Assembly: GCA_030142905.1 (NCBI GenBank)
Contig: JASJOG010000029.1
Location: 844,501 to 908,500 of the forward strand
DNA: 64,000 bases
Origin: Heliopora coerulea
Lineage: Eukaryota > Cnidaria > Anthozoa > Scleralcyonacea > Helioporidae
Direction: 5' to 3'
Shown here: in pieces, positions 55,135 to 64,000 of the stretch
Position numbering within the stretch: the first letter of the stretch is position 1
How the letters are laid out: each line of letters opens with the position of its first letter
The notes under the pieces: generated by a model
Told to the model about the DNA's origin: nothing
The model's input: only the letters and a program-made list of their open reading frames with translations
Database searches by the model: none
Made by a program: the position numbers and the translations under genes

Positions 55135-56541
55135 CAGTGGTGCTCAAAAGTCTGAGTCCATTCAATTCGGTTTGGGCTTTTATTTTATTTACCTTATATT
55201 TTCCCACTATACATTATTTTTTCACGGAATATTGCATGTGCATAAAAGCAGCATGCAAATCAGATTGGAAAGGATTATGTTTAACAACAAGTGAACATCA
55301 TTGTCAGTTAATATTTTGTGTGTCCACCTTTTGCTTTTAACACTGCTTTAACTCTGCTTGGCACAGAGTGTACAAGTTTTCTGGTTACTTCTGAAGATTT
55401 TTCCAGCATTCATTAAGTACGTCCCATAGGTTGTTCAGACTTGTGGGATTATGTTTTACTTTCTCCCGCTTCAAATGCTTCCATAAATGCTCAATCGGAT
55501 TTAAATCAGGAGATTGAGGTGGAAAATCCATAACCACCAGATCACCTTTTTGTTCCTTCTTTTTAAAATAATTTTTACACAGATGAGATGCGTGTTTTGG
55601 ATCGTTATCTTGTTGCAAGACAAAACCACGTCCACATAACTTCATGCCAGATGGTATGGCATGTCTTTGAAGAATGGAATGATACTTCTGTTTCGTGAGA
55701 GTGTCTTTAATCCTGTAAAGATCACCAACACCATTATAGCTGAAGCAACCCCAAACCTGAATGCTTCCTCCACCATGCTTCACTGTTGATTTAAGGCAAG
55801 AATTTAGAAATCTTTCATTCTTTGTACGTCTGACGTAGGTTCTCCGATTATTTCCGTATATCTCAAATTTAGATTCATCAACAAACAGCACATTTTGCCA
55901 ATCTTCCTTGGTATAATTGCGATATGTCTTAGCCCTTAACCAGCACTTCCGTTTGTTTCGAGGTCTTAGCAGTGGTTTTGAAACTGCTACTCTTCCGTGT
56001 AGACCGCATTTAGCAAGTCTTCTTTGCACTGTTTGTCTGCTTAATGCTTTTTTTCGAGTCGCATTAATTACAGATTGAATGTTCCCAGCCGTTGCTCTTC
56101 TATTGCGTAAGAAGGTTGTCTTCATGTATTGATCTTCCCTTAACGTGGTTACCCTTGGCCTGCCAGATCTTGGTTTGGTAGAATATTTTCTAGTTTCCCG
56201 AAACCTTTGCAACGTTCGCTGAACAGCACCCTTTGAGACCTTTATCTTTGCAGCAATTGTGCGCTGTGAATACCCTTCATTGCTCAGTGCGATTATTTGG
56301 CCTCTTATCCCTTCACTTAGTTCTTTTGCTATCCTTGTTCCAGATACTGGACGTAGATACTTGTTGTAGGTTACAGTAGGCATTAAATACCATTAAAGTT
56401 GAACAAAATGATTGTGGGAGGTAAAAACTGATGTCAATGTGCATAGGGTAAAACAATAAATATATTTCACATTCCATTACACATTATTTATAGTAAATTG
56501 GGAAAAAAAATCTACTGGACTCAGACTTTTGAGCACCACTG
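55135..56541 (-). mobile_element. Complete Tc1-like transposon
   Basis: The 1407-bp element is bounded by inverted repeats starting CAGTGGTGCTCAAAAGTCTG, which match over at least 26 bp. It is flanked by TA (55133-55134 and 56542-56543), in a TATATA context. It contains a single uninterrupted transposase gene. It is nested between the two genes of the older Harbinger, so it arrived later. Confidence 0.95.
55385..56383 (-). CDS. Tc1-like transposase, intact, DD38E spacing
   Basis: 332 residues from Met 56383 to a stop at 55385, a normal Tc1 length. An N-terminal paired-type helix-turn-helix (EGIRGQIIALSNEGYSQRTI) is followed by a GRPR hook (SGRPRVTT), a second HTH, and the catalytic blocks VLFVDESKFEIYG, LQQDNDPKHASHLCKNYF and PQSPDLNPIEHLWKHLK. 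Between the second Asp and the Glu I count 38 residues, not the 34 of classical Tc1, because of an extra KKKEQKG loop. This matches the DD38E branch (called Intruder as I recall it). No stop or frameshift is present, so recent activity is plausible. Confidence 0.93.
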   Translation of the reverse strand: MPTVTYNKYLRPVSGTRIAKELSEGIRGQIIALSNEGYSQRTIAAKIKVSKGAVQRTLQRFRETRKYSTKPRSGRPRVTTLREDQYMKTTFLRNRRATAGNIQSVINATRKKALSRQTVQRRLAKCGLHGRVAVSKPLLRPRNKRKCWLRAKTYRNYTKEDWQNVLFVDESKFEIYGNNRRTYVRRTKNERFLNSCLKSTVKHGGGSIQVWGCFSYNGVGDLYRIKDTLTKQKYHSILQRHAIPSGMKLCGRGFVLQQDNDPKHASHLCKNYFKKKEQKGDLVVMDFPPQSPDLNPIEHLWKHLKREKVKHNPTSLNNLWDVLNECWKNLQK

Positions 56542-56846
56542 TATATATATATATATTGAATGTATGAATTCAAGATCTTAATATCCATTAATTTATTCAG
56601 GTAGCAAATACAAACTAGTTAATAATATAGCAATTCTTGTAATATGTACTTGTGTACAGGTTTTCATCCATTTGTTTATCACTTTTTGTATTTTGATATG
56701 TAATAGGTGAATTATTTCCATAATTTTGTTAGATTTCCTTCACTTTACAAATATACCAATCAGTAGGTCTCAAGTATTTTGTTGTCATGCCATTGATGTA
56801 ACCGAACAGAACATGTATTTACATATTAGAAAAATCCCCGATATGT

Positions 56847-58148
56847 CTACAATGAATTCTCTTTCTCCTTCCATAATTTTGCACACAGTGTATCTCGGAC
56901 ATGACCTGCTTGAGTACCTGCATCACTGATTTTTTCACAGGATCTCATATCCAGCAGTTTTCTTACTGTTGCCCTGTCCCTTCTTTCATTGGAATTAGAA
57001 TCAAGGATCATATCCAGTTTTTTTTGATAAAGTTTCACCCTTGTCAATGCAAATGTTGTGCAGTACCATACTTGCCAGTGCTGTTGTCTTCACTTGGTCG
57101 GCATCACTTTCACTTTTTCTAAGTAATACTCGCCAACTTCCCTTCAATTGGCCATAAGCTCCTTCGGTCACCATTCTTGCTCTACTTAACCTGTAGTTGA
57201 AGTTTCTCCGTTTCTGTGTCAGCATTGCATTTGTATAGGGTTTCATTAACCAAGATTGCAGTGGAAATGCTGCATCACCAAGAATGAGTGGAGGAATAAT
57301 AGTACTACCCACCTTTTGGCCAATGTTTGGAATTATGTTTTTTCTGTTATATCTCGCCATAGTTCAGTTGACTGGAAGATCACAGAATCATGAGAATTTC
57401 CAGGAAATCCACAACTTCCCCAAACAAATCTATAATTAGAGTCAACCATTGCGGTCAAAACAACAGAATAAAAATTTTTATAATTGTGGTATTCCTTGCA
57501 TGCCTGAAGGTCACCAGGAGGACACTTGATAGGTATATGGCAACCATCAACTGCTGCCCAGCAGAAAGGGAACTGCCACAGTTCCTCCATGTCCAATATC
57601 TTTCTCTCAAAGTCACTTTGTGTTCGAGGCATATGTCCTTGAACAGATTCTTGCCAGAGATTGTCGACAATTGCTTCTGTGACCTCCTTTACAATTAAAC
57701 AGGCTTTTGCGACCCCCAATCCCACCATCTCTGCTATTGTGTAATAATAGTCTCCTCTAGCAAGGCGATATAAACAAATTCCAAGTCTGCATTCTGGCGA
57801 TATTGGCTCTTCATTAATCGTGTCTCGTTGAAGAACATGCTTTATACGGTTAAGAATAAACATAAATGTACTCCTCGAGACTCGAAAGGTTCTGGTAAAT
57901 CTTTTCTCGGACTAAGTATTCCACACAAGAGTTCACCAGCCTCTGTTGCGTTGAAATCGACGACACGAACGTTGGCGAACGTGCGTTTTATTGGAACGCG
58001 ATAACAGTAAAAGAGTAGCCAAACACATGCTCAGCATCAGACGTCGTCTGTACATAATATACTTTAAAGCGGCTATTACTCGTCGTCTTCTATTACGTCG
58101 GATAACACTTTTTCGCAAGAGAGCTTTTATGATAGTTTGACGCTCCAT
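56847..58148 (-). pseudogene. PIF/Harbinger DDE transposase, frameshifted
   Basis: A basic N-terminus (LRKSVIRRNRRRRVIAALKY) is followed, after a frame change, by FILNRIKHVLQRDTINEEPI and LGICLYRLARGDYYYTIAEM. The catalytic Asp blocks are WAAVDGCHIPIKCPPG and WGSCGFPGNSHDSVIF. After another shift near 57345 come ILGDAAFPLQSWLMKPY and the Glu block RARMVTEGAYGQLKGSWR. A third shift near 57010 leads to the tail ERRDRATVRKLLDM. All three DDE residues survive but at least three frameshifts make it inactive. Confidence 0.8.
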
Positions 58149-59990
58149 CCTGAATTTTACACGCGAAGGCTTCCGCTACTTGGTGTAAGTTAAAATATAG
58201 TTACCCGCTATTTGTTGCGCCAGCATTAAGTTTGGACCTTAGACAGTTCTTGCTGCTGATTCCCTCCCCGGCATTTTTTATCTTTTGAAGAAGCATCTTT
58301 GTCGTCTTTTTCGGCTTTCTTTGTCATTTTGGAGCCATACAAGACATCAGATACTTGGATCTCCTGATCACTTGAAGTTCGTTTGTAGACTCTTACAGCA
58401 TTGCTTCGATGACCTTGATTTTGAAATTGATAAACGTTATTACACATTTGAATTTGAAATGTCAAAACAAATTTCGAAAGAAACTACGTGTCTCCTCACC
58501 AGTTTTTTCATAGATCAGTTGCTCATCAAGTCCCATATCGCACATTCGTGTTGCAGCCGTAGCGCGGAGTGAGTGATTAGCTCTATACACAAAAATTCCA
58601 GCCTGTTCACATGGTCTTTTCACGATCGAAGCCAACTTATTGTGTCCACCTGGAACAGTGCTGTACCAGCAGTTGACTTTAGGACACTTTGAAGGACTCC
58701 GATAGAAAGCATTCGTAGCCCCATCTTGTACACTAGGACTAGAATTAACATAAACGTCAATTGTACTGACGTCAAAAATTATAACAAATAGCGTACAAAA
58801 CTACCACAACAAAATAATTATCTCACTAACAACAAACTAATTTATTTCTCGTACAGCCGCACGATTCATCGTTCTTTGTTTGTTCTATTTTCATATGCAC
58901 GTGTCACCTTCGTTTTCCGCTTTTTATCTTTCAGACCACCAGCGTTGGTCTTAGAAACATCCTCACGATATTCCAAGAACTGTAAGCCATTTCTTTTATC
59001 TTTCCCTTTAAAAATCTGGGAATGTTCTGCTCGGAGTTTTCGATATTCGCTGCCTCCTCTCTAAACAAAATGGATGCCAAATAGATAAACCAAACTATCA
59101 AGCAATTGCTGAAGATTTGAATCCCCAAGAACCCTTTTGGTCCACAGCATCTCTTCTTCCAGAATTATTACCTCTCCTTGCTTCCTTGCCATTTATAGAC
59201 CACTCGAAGCACTTTCTTTCATCGTAGTATCCAACACGTCTCTTAATTTTGCAAACTTATAGTCAATGAATAATTTTACTGGCTTTCCTTTCCCTTTCAA
59301 AAAATGTTCAGTTGAAGCAGCTATGCCATGAATAGTGTTGGGCGGGTATTTATTTCCATCGGTTTTTCTTATCCCGCAAACAAATAGTGCCAAGGTGCGA
59401 TTTAGTTCCTCGTCCGTTATTACTTCCAAGCAATTATGTATTATCTTTAATCCGCAAGAACTCCGTTTTGTACTGTTGGATAATTTTACGTTTCTCTGCT
59501 CTCGCCAACTTTCAAACAACTTGACCGCCCACTTCTCTTTGTATTTCGTCGACTTGGAAACTGCATTACCTGTTTTCGCTTTAATTTCGACTTCGGACAC
59601 TAGCTTGGAAAGACGACTCTGCGCCACTTCTTTAATTTTGTTTCGTCTCTCGTAGTATCCAATGAGTCAAGATCTGGATTTGGTAGGATACCGAACAATA
59701 CTTCGTAAGTGGAGTCATCAATGAAATTATTCTCTGGCTAATGGGAACCTGATTGAGTAAAGACGGATTTCCACTTACCACAATTTGGCGAAAAGCGAAA
59801 CTTTTTCGCGCAAAACGACATACAGCGCATGCGCAATCAATACTGATTGCATCTTGGGGAAAACATTGTTTTCTCTTCGCTGAAATATTCAGTCGAATAT
59901 TTTTCAACTTTCAAATTTATCTTCGTGCGAAAAAACCGCGTTAAAGCCATATTGACCAATCAAATGGCTTGAAGCCTCTTCGGGTCCAAC

Positions 59991-61494
59991 ATGGTTTCAA
60001 GGGAACAGCAAAATATGGCGTCCGCATCCAACAACAGCAATTTACCTAATGATGTTGAAGTCGGGGGAAGATCTATCATCCAAAGCATTTGTGGTCGGCA
60101 AAATGATGGTCATCGTGCCGAAGAGATGCCCTTACAATTTGATCATGACTTTGAAAGTCAACAAGTTGAAGAGAATCAAATAATGGCGCAGTCATTGAGA
60201 AGCCAACACATTGAAGATCCTAGGGACATAATTCAGCTTCTAATAGCAGAAGTACAATCATATCCAAGCATCTGGAATAAGAAGTCACCTGCATATAAAC
60301 TTGCACTTAAGAAAAAAATCATCTGGAAAAAAATCGCGTCTAAATTAGGAATTGGTGGTAAGTCATTCTTCATTTTGACATTTATAATGAATATCCACCT
60401 TTCATTTTGAATTGGTATTATTTACTCTTGGATTGGAAATCAATAAAAGAGCAGCCCTTGAAGACCCATTTAATTGGTACTTATATACTGTATTCTGGGG
60501 CAGTCACATGCCCTCACCTGTAATTTTTTACCACTGCATGCTAGGTTTTCTTAGCCACGATTAATTGCCTGTATTTGTCTCATTTGAGAGTTAGCGTTTA
60601 AAAGGTTACCCAATGAAGAAATGCCTAGCTATGAAATACAGGTACATGTAAGCTGAATGCCCAACAGCAAAACATGTTACTGTCACAGGTGACCAATCTT
60701 TTGTTGGCCACAACCATGATTTTGTCACTATCTCAGGTCCTATAATTAATAACCATTGTATCAAATACTTGTTGAGCATTATTGCTCAACAAGTATTTTG
60801 GAACTTCCTTAATAAACTGAAAATGCCAAAGTTAGCAATATTCTTGTGAGTAACAAGGTTTGCACTGTAGATTTTTTGATTAGAACAAGGAAGGAGTTTT
60901 ACATTAGCAAATTTTATACAAACATGTTTCTCTATTTCAGTGGAAGATGCCAAAAGAAAATGGAAGAACTTGACTGATAGCTTTAAGAAGTGTTTGGATC
61001 GGGAGAGGGACCAATGGAAGTCTGGTGCAGCATATTCCAAGACTCCAACTTGTCGATTTTATAAAGAATTACACTTTTTAAGAGATGTAATATCCAATCG
61101 TAACACAACCAGCAATATCAATTTGGCCTGTACAGTTACCTGTCCAGAGGAAGTGTCCGAAGGACCTTATACAATAACATCTGCATCATCATCAAGTAGT
61201 CCAGTCCCAACAACTCCTGTTAATGATCCATCACCAACAGAATGTATGTATGAAAGCACTGAAACTTCAATAGCTCAACCTACCAACCAAGAGGTGCGAA
61301 CACGTCCTGGTAAACGGCAAAGAAAGGACAATATTGACCCTGTTGACAAATTGTTAATTAATGCACTCAGCAAAGAAAGCACATTGCCTATTAATAATAG
61401 GGATGATGCAGACACTCACTTTTGTTTAAGTTTGGTGGAGATTATGAAAAGCTTACCACCAAAGAAGAACTTAATTGTTAAGAGCAAAAAATGA
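59991..61494 (+). CDS. MADF-BESS DNA-binding protein of the Harbinger element
   Basis: Two exons: 59991-60357 (donor GTAAGT, phase 1) and 60941-61494 (acceptor TTTCTCTATTTCAG), giving about 306 residues. The MADF domain spans the junction: IIQLLIAEVQSYPSIWNKKS, KKIIWKKIASKLGIG, then DAKRKWKNLTDSFKKCLDRE and RFYKELHFLRDVI. A Ser/Thr/Pro linker and a KRQRKD basic patch follow. The C-terminus DADTHFCLSLVEIMKSLPPK is a BESS-type protein-interaction motif. MADF/Myb-like partners help Harbinger transposases bind their ends. The first Met could also be the one at 60015 (MASASNN). The frame is intact. Confidence 0.85.
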
Positions 61495-62117
61495 TTCTAA
61501 TATCTGAAACTCTTGAAGATTAATTTTTTTAAACAGAAATGTTTTTATTTGTCAAGCGATTGTAGTTGAAGCTTCTAGTTGGGCAGATTTGCCTTCTGGT
61601 GTTGAGAATTACATTGAACAAACAATAAAAATTAAGTTGAGATTGCTAATGTTTGACATGGTATTTTTGAGAGGCATTTTAATTGTAATACTATGGATTA
61701 ATTTCAAAAATCATTTAGGTGTATTCAAGGGCTTTGACAGCTAAATAAAGGTTTGTATTCATAATACCTCTGGACATTGGTTACAGGAAACTAAGTACAA
61801 CATCAAAGAACTATCTTGCATTTTCTCATGAAATGTTTGTTTTCAGATTCCTGAACATTAAGAAAGTAGGAAAGTACAACTAACTTAAACAATTCTCCCC
61901 ATGTTTGTGAACAAGTGTATCGGGTAATCAATTTCAATATCATCTTGTGGGTGCATTTATATTACTCACAAGAGCATAATTAAAAGAACACTGAATATCT
62001 CAGTGATACAGTCAGGTAAACTGCTTAAGTACTTCAACTGATTTTCTAAAATTGAAGAAATTATAAATGAGCAACTGATAGAACGTCCTTGTTCCTATGA
62101 AATCAAAACAAATATTC

Positions 62118-63427
62118 TTAATTTCTGTTGGATTGGATGGAAATCATTTCCATTTGCCATGGAACTGTTCCAGCTGGTGAATTGAAGTAATCCCGGAAGC
62201 AATCCCGGACTGTCTTTGCATCTCTGCTGTAGTTGTTGGATCCTACTTGACCAACATGTTGTAACCCAGTATCATTTCCCACCACTCCTCTCCACTGACC
62301 ACTTCTCCTTCTGTTATGAATTTCTTGATCAACAAAGCTGGGAGGACAGTAGAGACTGGTTCCATCACTGAAACGGTCTTTCATAAGATAGTTGTGCAGT
62401 GCTACACAAGCTTTCGTGATAGACTCAACTGTTTCCACCTTTGCCAAGATGGGACGACGGAATATACGAAATCTTGCAACCAAGATCCCGAATGAATTTT
62501 CAATTACTCTCCTAGCTCTGCATATCCTGTAATTTGCAATCATTTCACTGAGATTGAGATTAGTATGAGAATATGGTTTGATCAGGTTATGACGTAATGG
62601 AAAAGCATCATCGCCAACAAAAAGGTATGGGAATGCAATGTTTGTTCCTTCAAGTATCTCTGGTTGAGGTATACCAAGCAATTTATTTGTGATTGAATAT
62701 CCAATGTTGCTGTTGGCAAATACCCCCCCCCCCCCCCATCACTTTGTCTACCTGCTTCCCCAATGTCAACCATTGTGAACTCGTAATCACTGTTACAAAC
62801 AGCCAGCAAGACGATGCTAAAGGATTTTTTATAGTTGAAGAACAGGGATCCACTTTTTGCCGGAGCTTGAATAATAACATGTTTTCCGTCAATTGCCCCG
62901 ATACAATGGGGGAAATTCCACTTTTCCTCAAATCCACGTGCTATTTTTTTCCATTGATTTTCCATCTCTGGGACCATAAGAAAGCCTTTCTCCATCAAAG
63001 TATCCCAAACAACACCAGTGGTTTCCTTGATAATACGACCAATACTGGCTTGACTGATGCGGTAGCTTGCAGAAATGGTGATTTGCACGTCTCCAGTAAC
63101 TAAATACCGCAACGTAACGCACAGTCTCTCCTCGGGACCAACTGGATCACGTTTGACACCAGACTTAGTGATTTTCGGCGCTACCCAACCGAGAAGTTCT
63201 TCTAGTTTACTTGGTAGCATTCGGAAGTGTTCAAAGAATAATTCGTGGTCAAAAAGTTTCATTTCTTGCACCAAGCAGTTAAATTCGCCTTTAACTTTTC
63301 TTTCAGCAAATATCTGACGTATCCAGTATTTCTTCTTATATTTTATTCTTTTCCTCCTCTTTACCCTCCTTCGTAAAAGCAGAAGTAGAAGTTGCCTTCG
63401 GTCCAGAGCGGCCATGTTTCCTTGCAA
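62118..63427 (-). CDS. PIF/Harbinger DDE transposase, one homopolymer frameshift
   Basis: From Met 63427 the frame runs through a Leu/Arg-rich start and the helix-turn-helix region (VTLRYLVTGDVQITISASYR, SQASIGRIIKET). It continues through the first Asp block HCIGAIDGKHVIIQAP and VDIGEAGRQSDGG with the second Asp. There a run of 15 G (C on the + strand, 62723-62737) shifts the frame. The other frame continues NSNIG, FVGDDAFPLRHNLIKPYSHT and the Glu block RARRVIENSFGILVARF to a stop at 62118. Total length would be about 435 residues with the DDE triad complete. One base more, or two fewer, in the G run restores a single frame, so the break may be slippage or a sequencing error. Confidence 0.85.
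62723..62737. repeat. C15 homopolymer inside the transposase gene
   Basis: Fifteen consecutive C on the + strand coincide exactly with the point where the transposase frame changes. Confidence 0.9.
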
Positions 63428-63591
63428 AATTCAGGCGCGTTAAATAACCAATGGTTAAATTTCGAAAGTGGAAATCCATATGCGGAAGATTTTCGTTCGA
63501 AATTGTTTCTCGCGAACTTTTTCGTTCGAAAATAATGTTAGTGGAAATCCACCTTAATGAATATGTCCGAGTCAGAATCTCCTGACTCCAT

Positions 63592-64000
63592 CGCTTAACC
63601 ATGAACTGAAGAACTCTTTATATTCAACTGCGTTATCACTGCTAGAAAATCCATGTACCTCAGAATCTCATAAATAATTTGCACACATAACACTCATAGA
63701 AATACAAAGAGCATGATTTTCTAACCAATCAGAAACGTGCATTCTGTTAAACGCTTCATTCAACAATCAAATCCCAAACGCTATTCCAAACATCCTCAAC
63801 ACAAAAAGACTACTGTGATTAAAAATTCACGTAACGCTCTAATCTTCCTGCAAATAGACCTGAATAAGGACCACTGTATAACCCCTATTACTTTCTCATA
63901 GGCAACAAAAATAAAGCGCTCGAAAACCGCTTGAAAACAATTGAAAATGGGTGTGGTAGGCCTGTAAACAACTTAAAATCCTCGTGCTCGATTTTTCATT
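63592..64000. other. Flank of the Crypton gene, nothing recognised
   Basis: Presumed 5' flank of the recombinase gene. No ADAR1-like catalytic exon appears before the window ends. Confidence 0.4.

Larger units (their letters stand above)
53275..58225. mobile_element. Decayed two-gene Harbinger element with nested Tc1
   Basis: It contains a zinc-finger/Myb-like gene on + (53585-55091) and a DDE transposase on - (56847-58148), the convergent pair typical of Harbinger transposons. A Tc1-like element is inserted between them. The outer limits are approximate: no matching terminal inverted repeats were found. The left flank has a repeated GTTTAGACG...TTTTCATGC word, and the right limit abuts the end of the Crypton gene. 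Confidence 0.6.
59761..63554. mobile_element. Two-gene Harbinger transposon with TAA duplication
   Basis: The 3794-bp element starts AGACGGATTTCCACTTAC and ends with the complement of AGGTGGATTTCCACTAAC. TAA flanks both ends (59758-59760 and 63555-63557). Subterminal TTTTTCG-rich words occur at both ends, and GGAAATCCAT-type repeats lie inside the right end. It carries a MADF-BESS gene on + and a DDE transposase on -. It sits inside the N-terminal codons of the Crypton gene. Confidence 0.88.
58226..63591 (-). pseudogene. Crypton-type tyrosine recombinase (DUF3504/KIAA1958-like), split by a Harbinger
   Basis: The minus-strand frame starts at Met 63591 (MESGDSDSDIF), is interrupted by the Harbinger at 59761-63554, and resumes at 59757 in the same frame once one copy of the TTA duplication is removed. 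Blocks follow as in KIAA1958/Crypton proteins: YKEKWAVKLFESWREQRN, EVITDEELNRTLALFVCGIR, KYPPNTIHGI, EEEMLWTKRVLGD, then RGG (catalytic Arg region), YREDVSKTNAGGL, VNCWYSTVPGGHNKLASIVK, NHSLRATAATR (His-x-x-Arg) and GHRSNAVRVYKRTS (nucleophile Tyr). A phase-1 intron of 86 bp (58499-58414) separates EKTG from HRSN. In-frame stops (for example in FV-stop-RGG, and SGL-stop-MARK) and a frameshift near 59630 show it is dead. The C-terminal tail is Lys-rich and ends at 58226. Confidence 0.8.

Noticed and set aside
1..64000. CRISPR arrays, operons, bacterial promoters, tRNA and rRNA genes
   Set aside because: None seen; the split genes and transposon types show a eukaryotic animal genome.

Overview
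The window looks like nuclear DNA of an early-branching animal, most likely a cnidarian (coral or sea anemone). It is AT-rich, has animal-type split genes with GT-AG introns, and carries many relics of Harbinger, hAT, piggyBac, Tc1, Crypton, CR1/L2-like, RTE-like and apparently Penelope-like elements. The species is an inference; no rRNA, tRNA or mitochondrial marker was recognised.

Three host genes lie on the + strand. (1) An intact, intronless clan-2 (CYP17/CYP1-like) cytochrome P450 at 1376-2917. (2) The 3' end of a TBCK orthologue (TBC-domain kinase-like protein of the FERRY endosome complex), with five exons between 8906 and 19884 encoding the end of the TBC domain and the complete C-terminal rhodanese-like domain. 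(3) An ADAR1-like RNA adenosine deaminase, with six phase-compatible exons between 29550 and 50722 encoding three double-stranded-RNA-binding domains and the first part of the deaminase domain. The catalytic exons were not found before the end of the window. The P450 probably sits inside a large TBCK intron, because the preceding TBCK exon was not found in the first 8.9 kb.

The rest is mostly mobile DNA. 10.9-17.9 kb holds four truncated LINEs. 18-28 kb and 39.5-40.1 kb hold copies of a long-inverted-repeat family, and two small MITEs with recognisable target duplications lie at 24.8 and 26.4 kb. ADAR1-like introns carry a hAT deletion derivative, a piggyBac relic, a broken YqaJ-exonuclease ORF with an inverted duplication, a solo LTR, a GAT-rich microsatellite, a 53-bp tandem repeat and a Tigger-like foldback with a nested palindrome. 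53.3-63.6 kb is a transposon nest. A decayed two-gene Harbinger (zinc-finger/Myb protein plus transposase) is interrupted by an apparently intact Tc1-like element whose transposase counts as DD38E. Next to it a Crypton-type tyrosine-recombinase gene is split, inside its N-terminal codons, by a second two-gene Harbinger (MADF-BESS protein plus transposase) with matching TIRs and a TAA target duplication.

The most unusual signal is three foldback repeats, at 8.2, 50.2 and 51.9 kb. Two contain good matches to a minimal hammerhead ribozyme (CUGAAGA core, stem II, GAAAC, one- or two-base-pair stem III, closing stem I); the third holds a decayed version. All share an extra U between the CUGANGA box and stem II.
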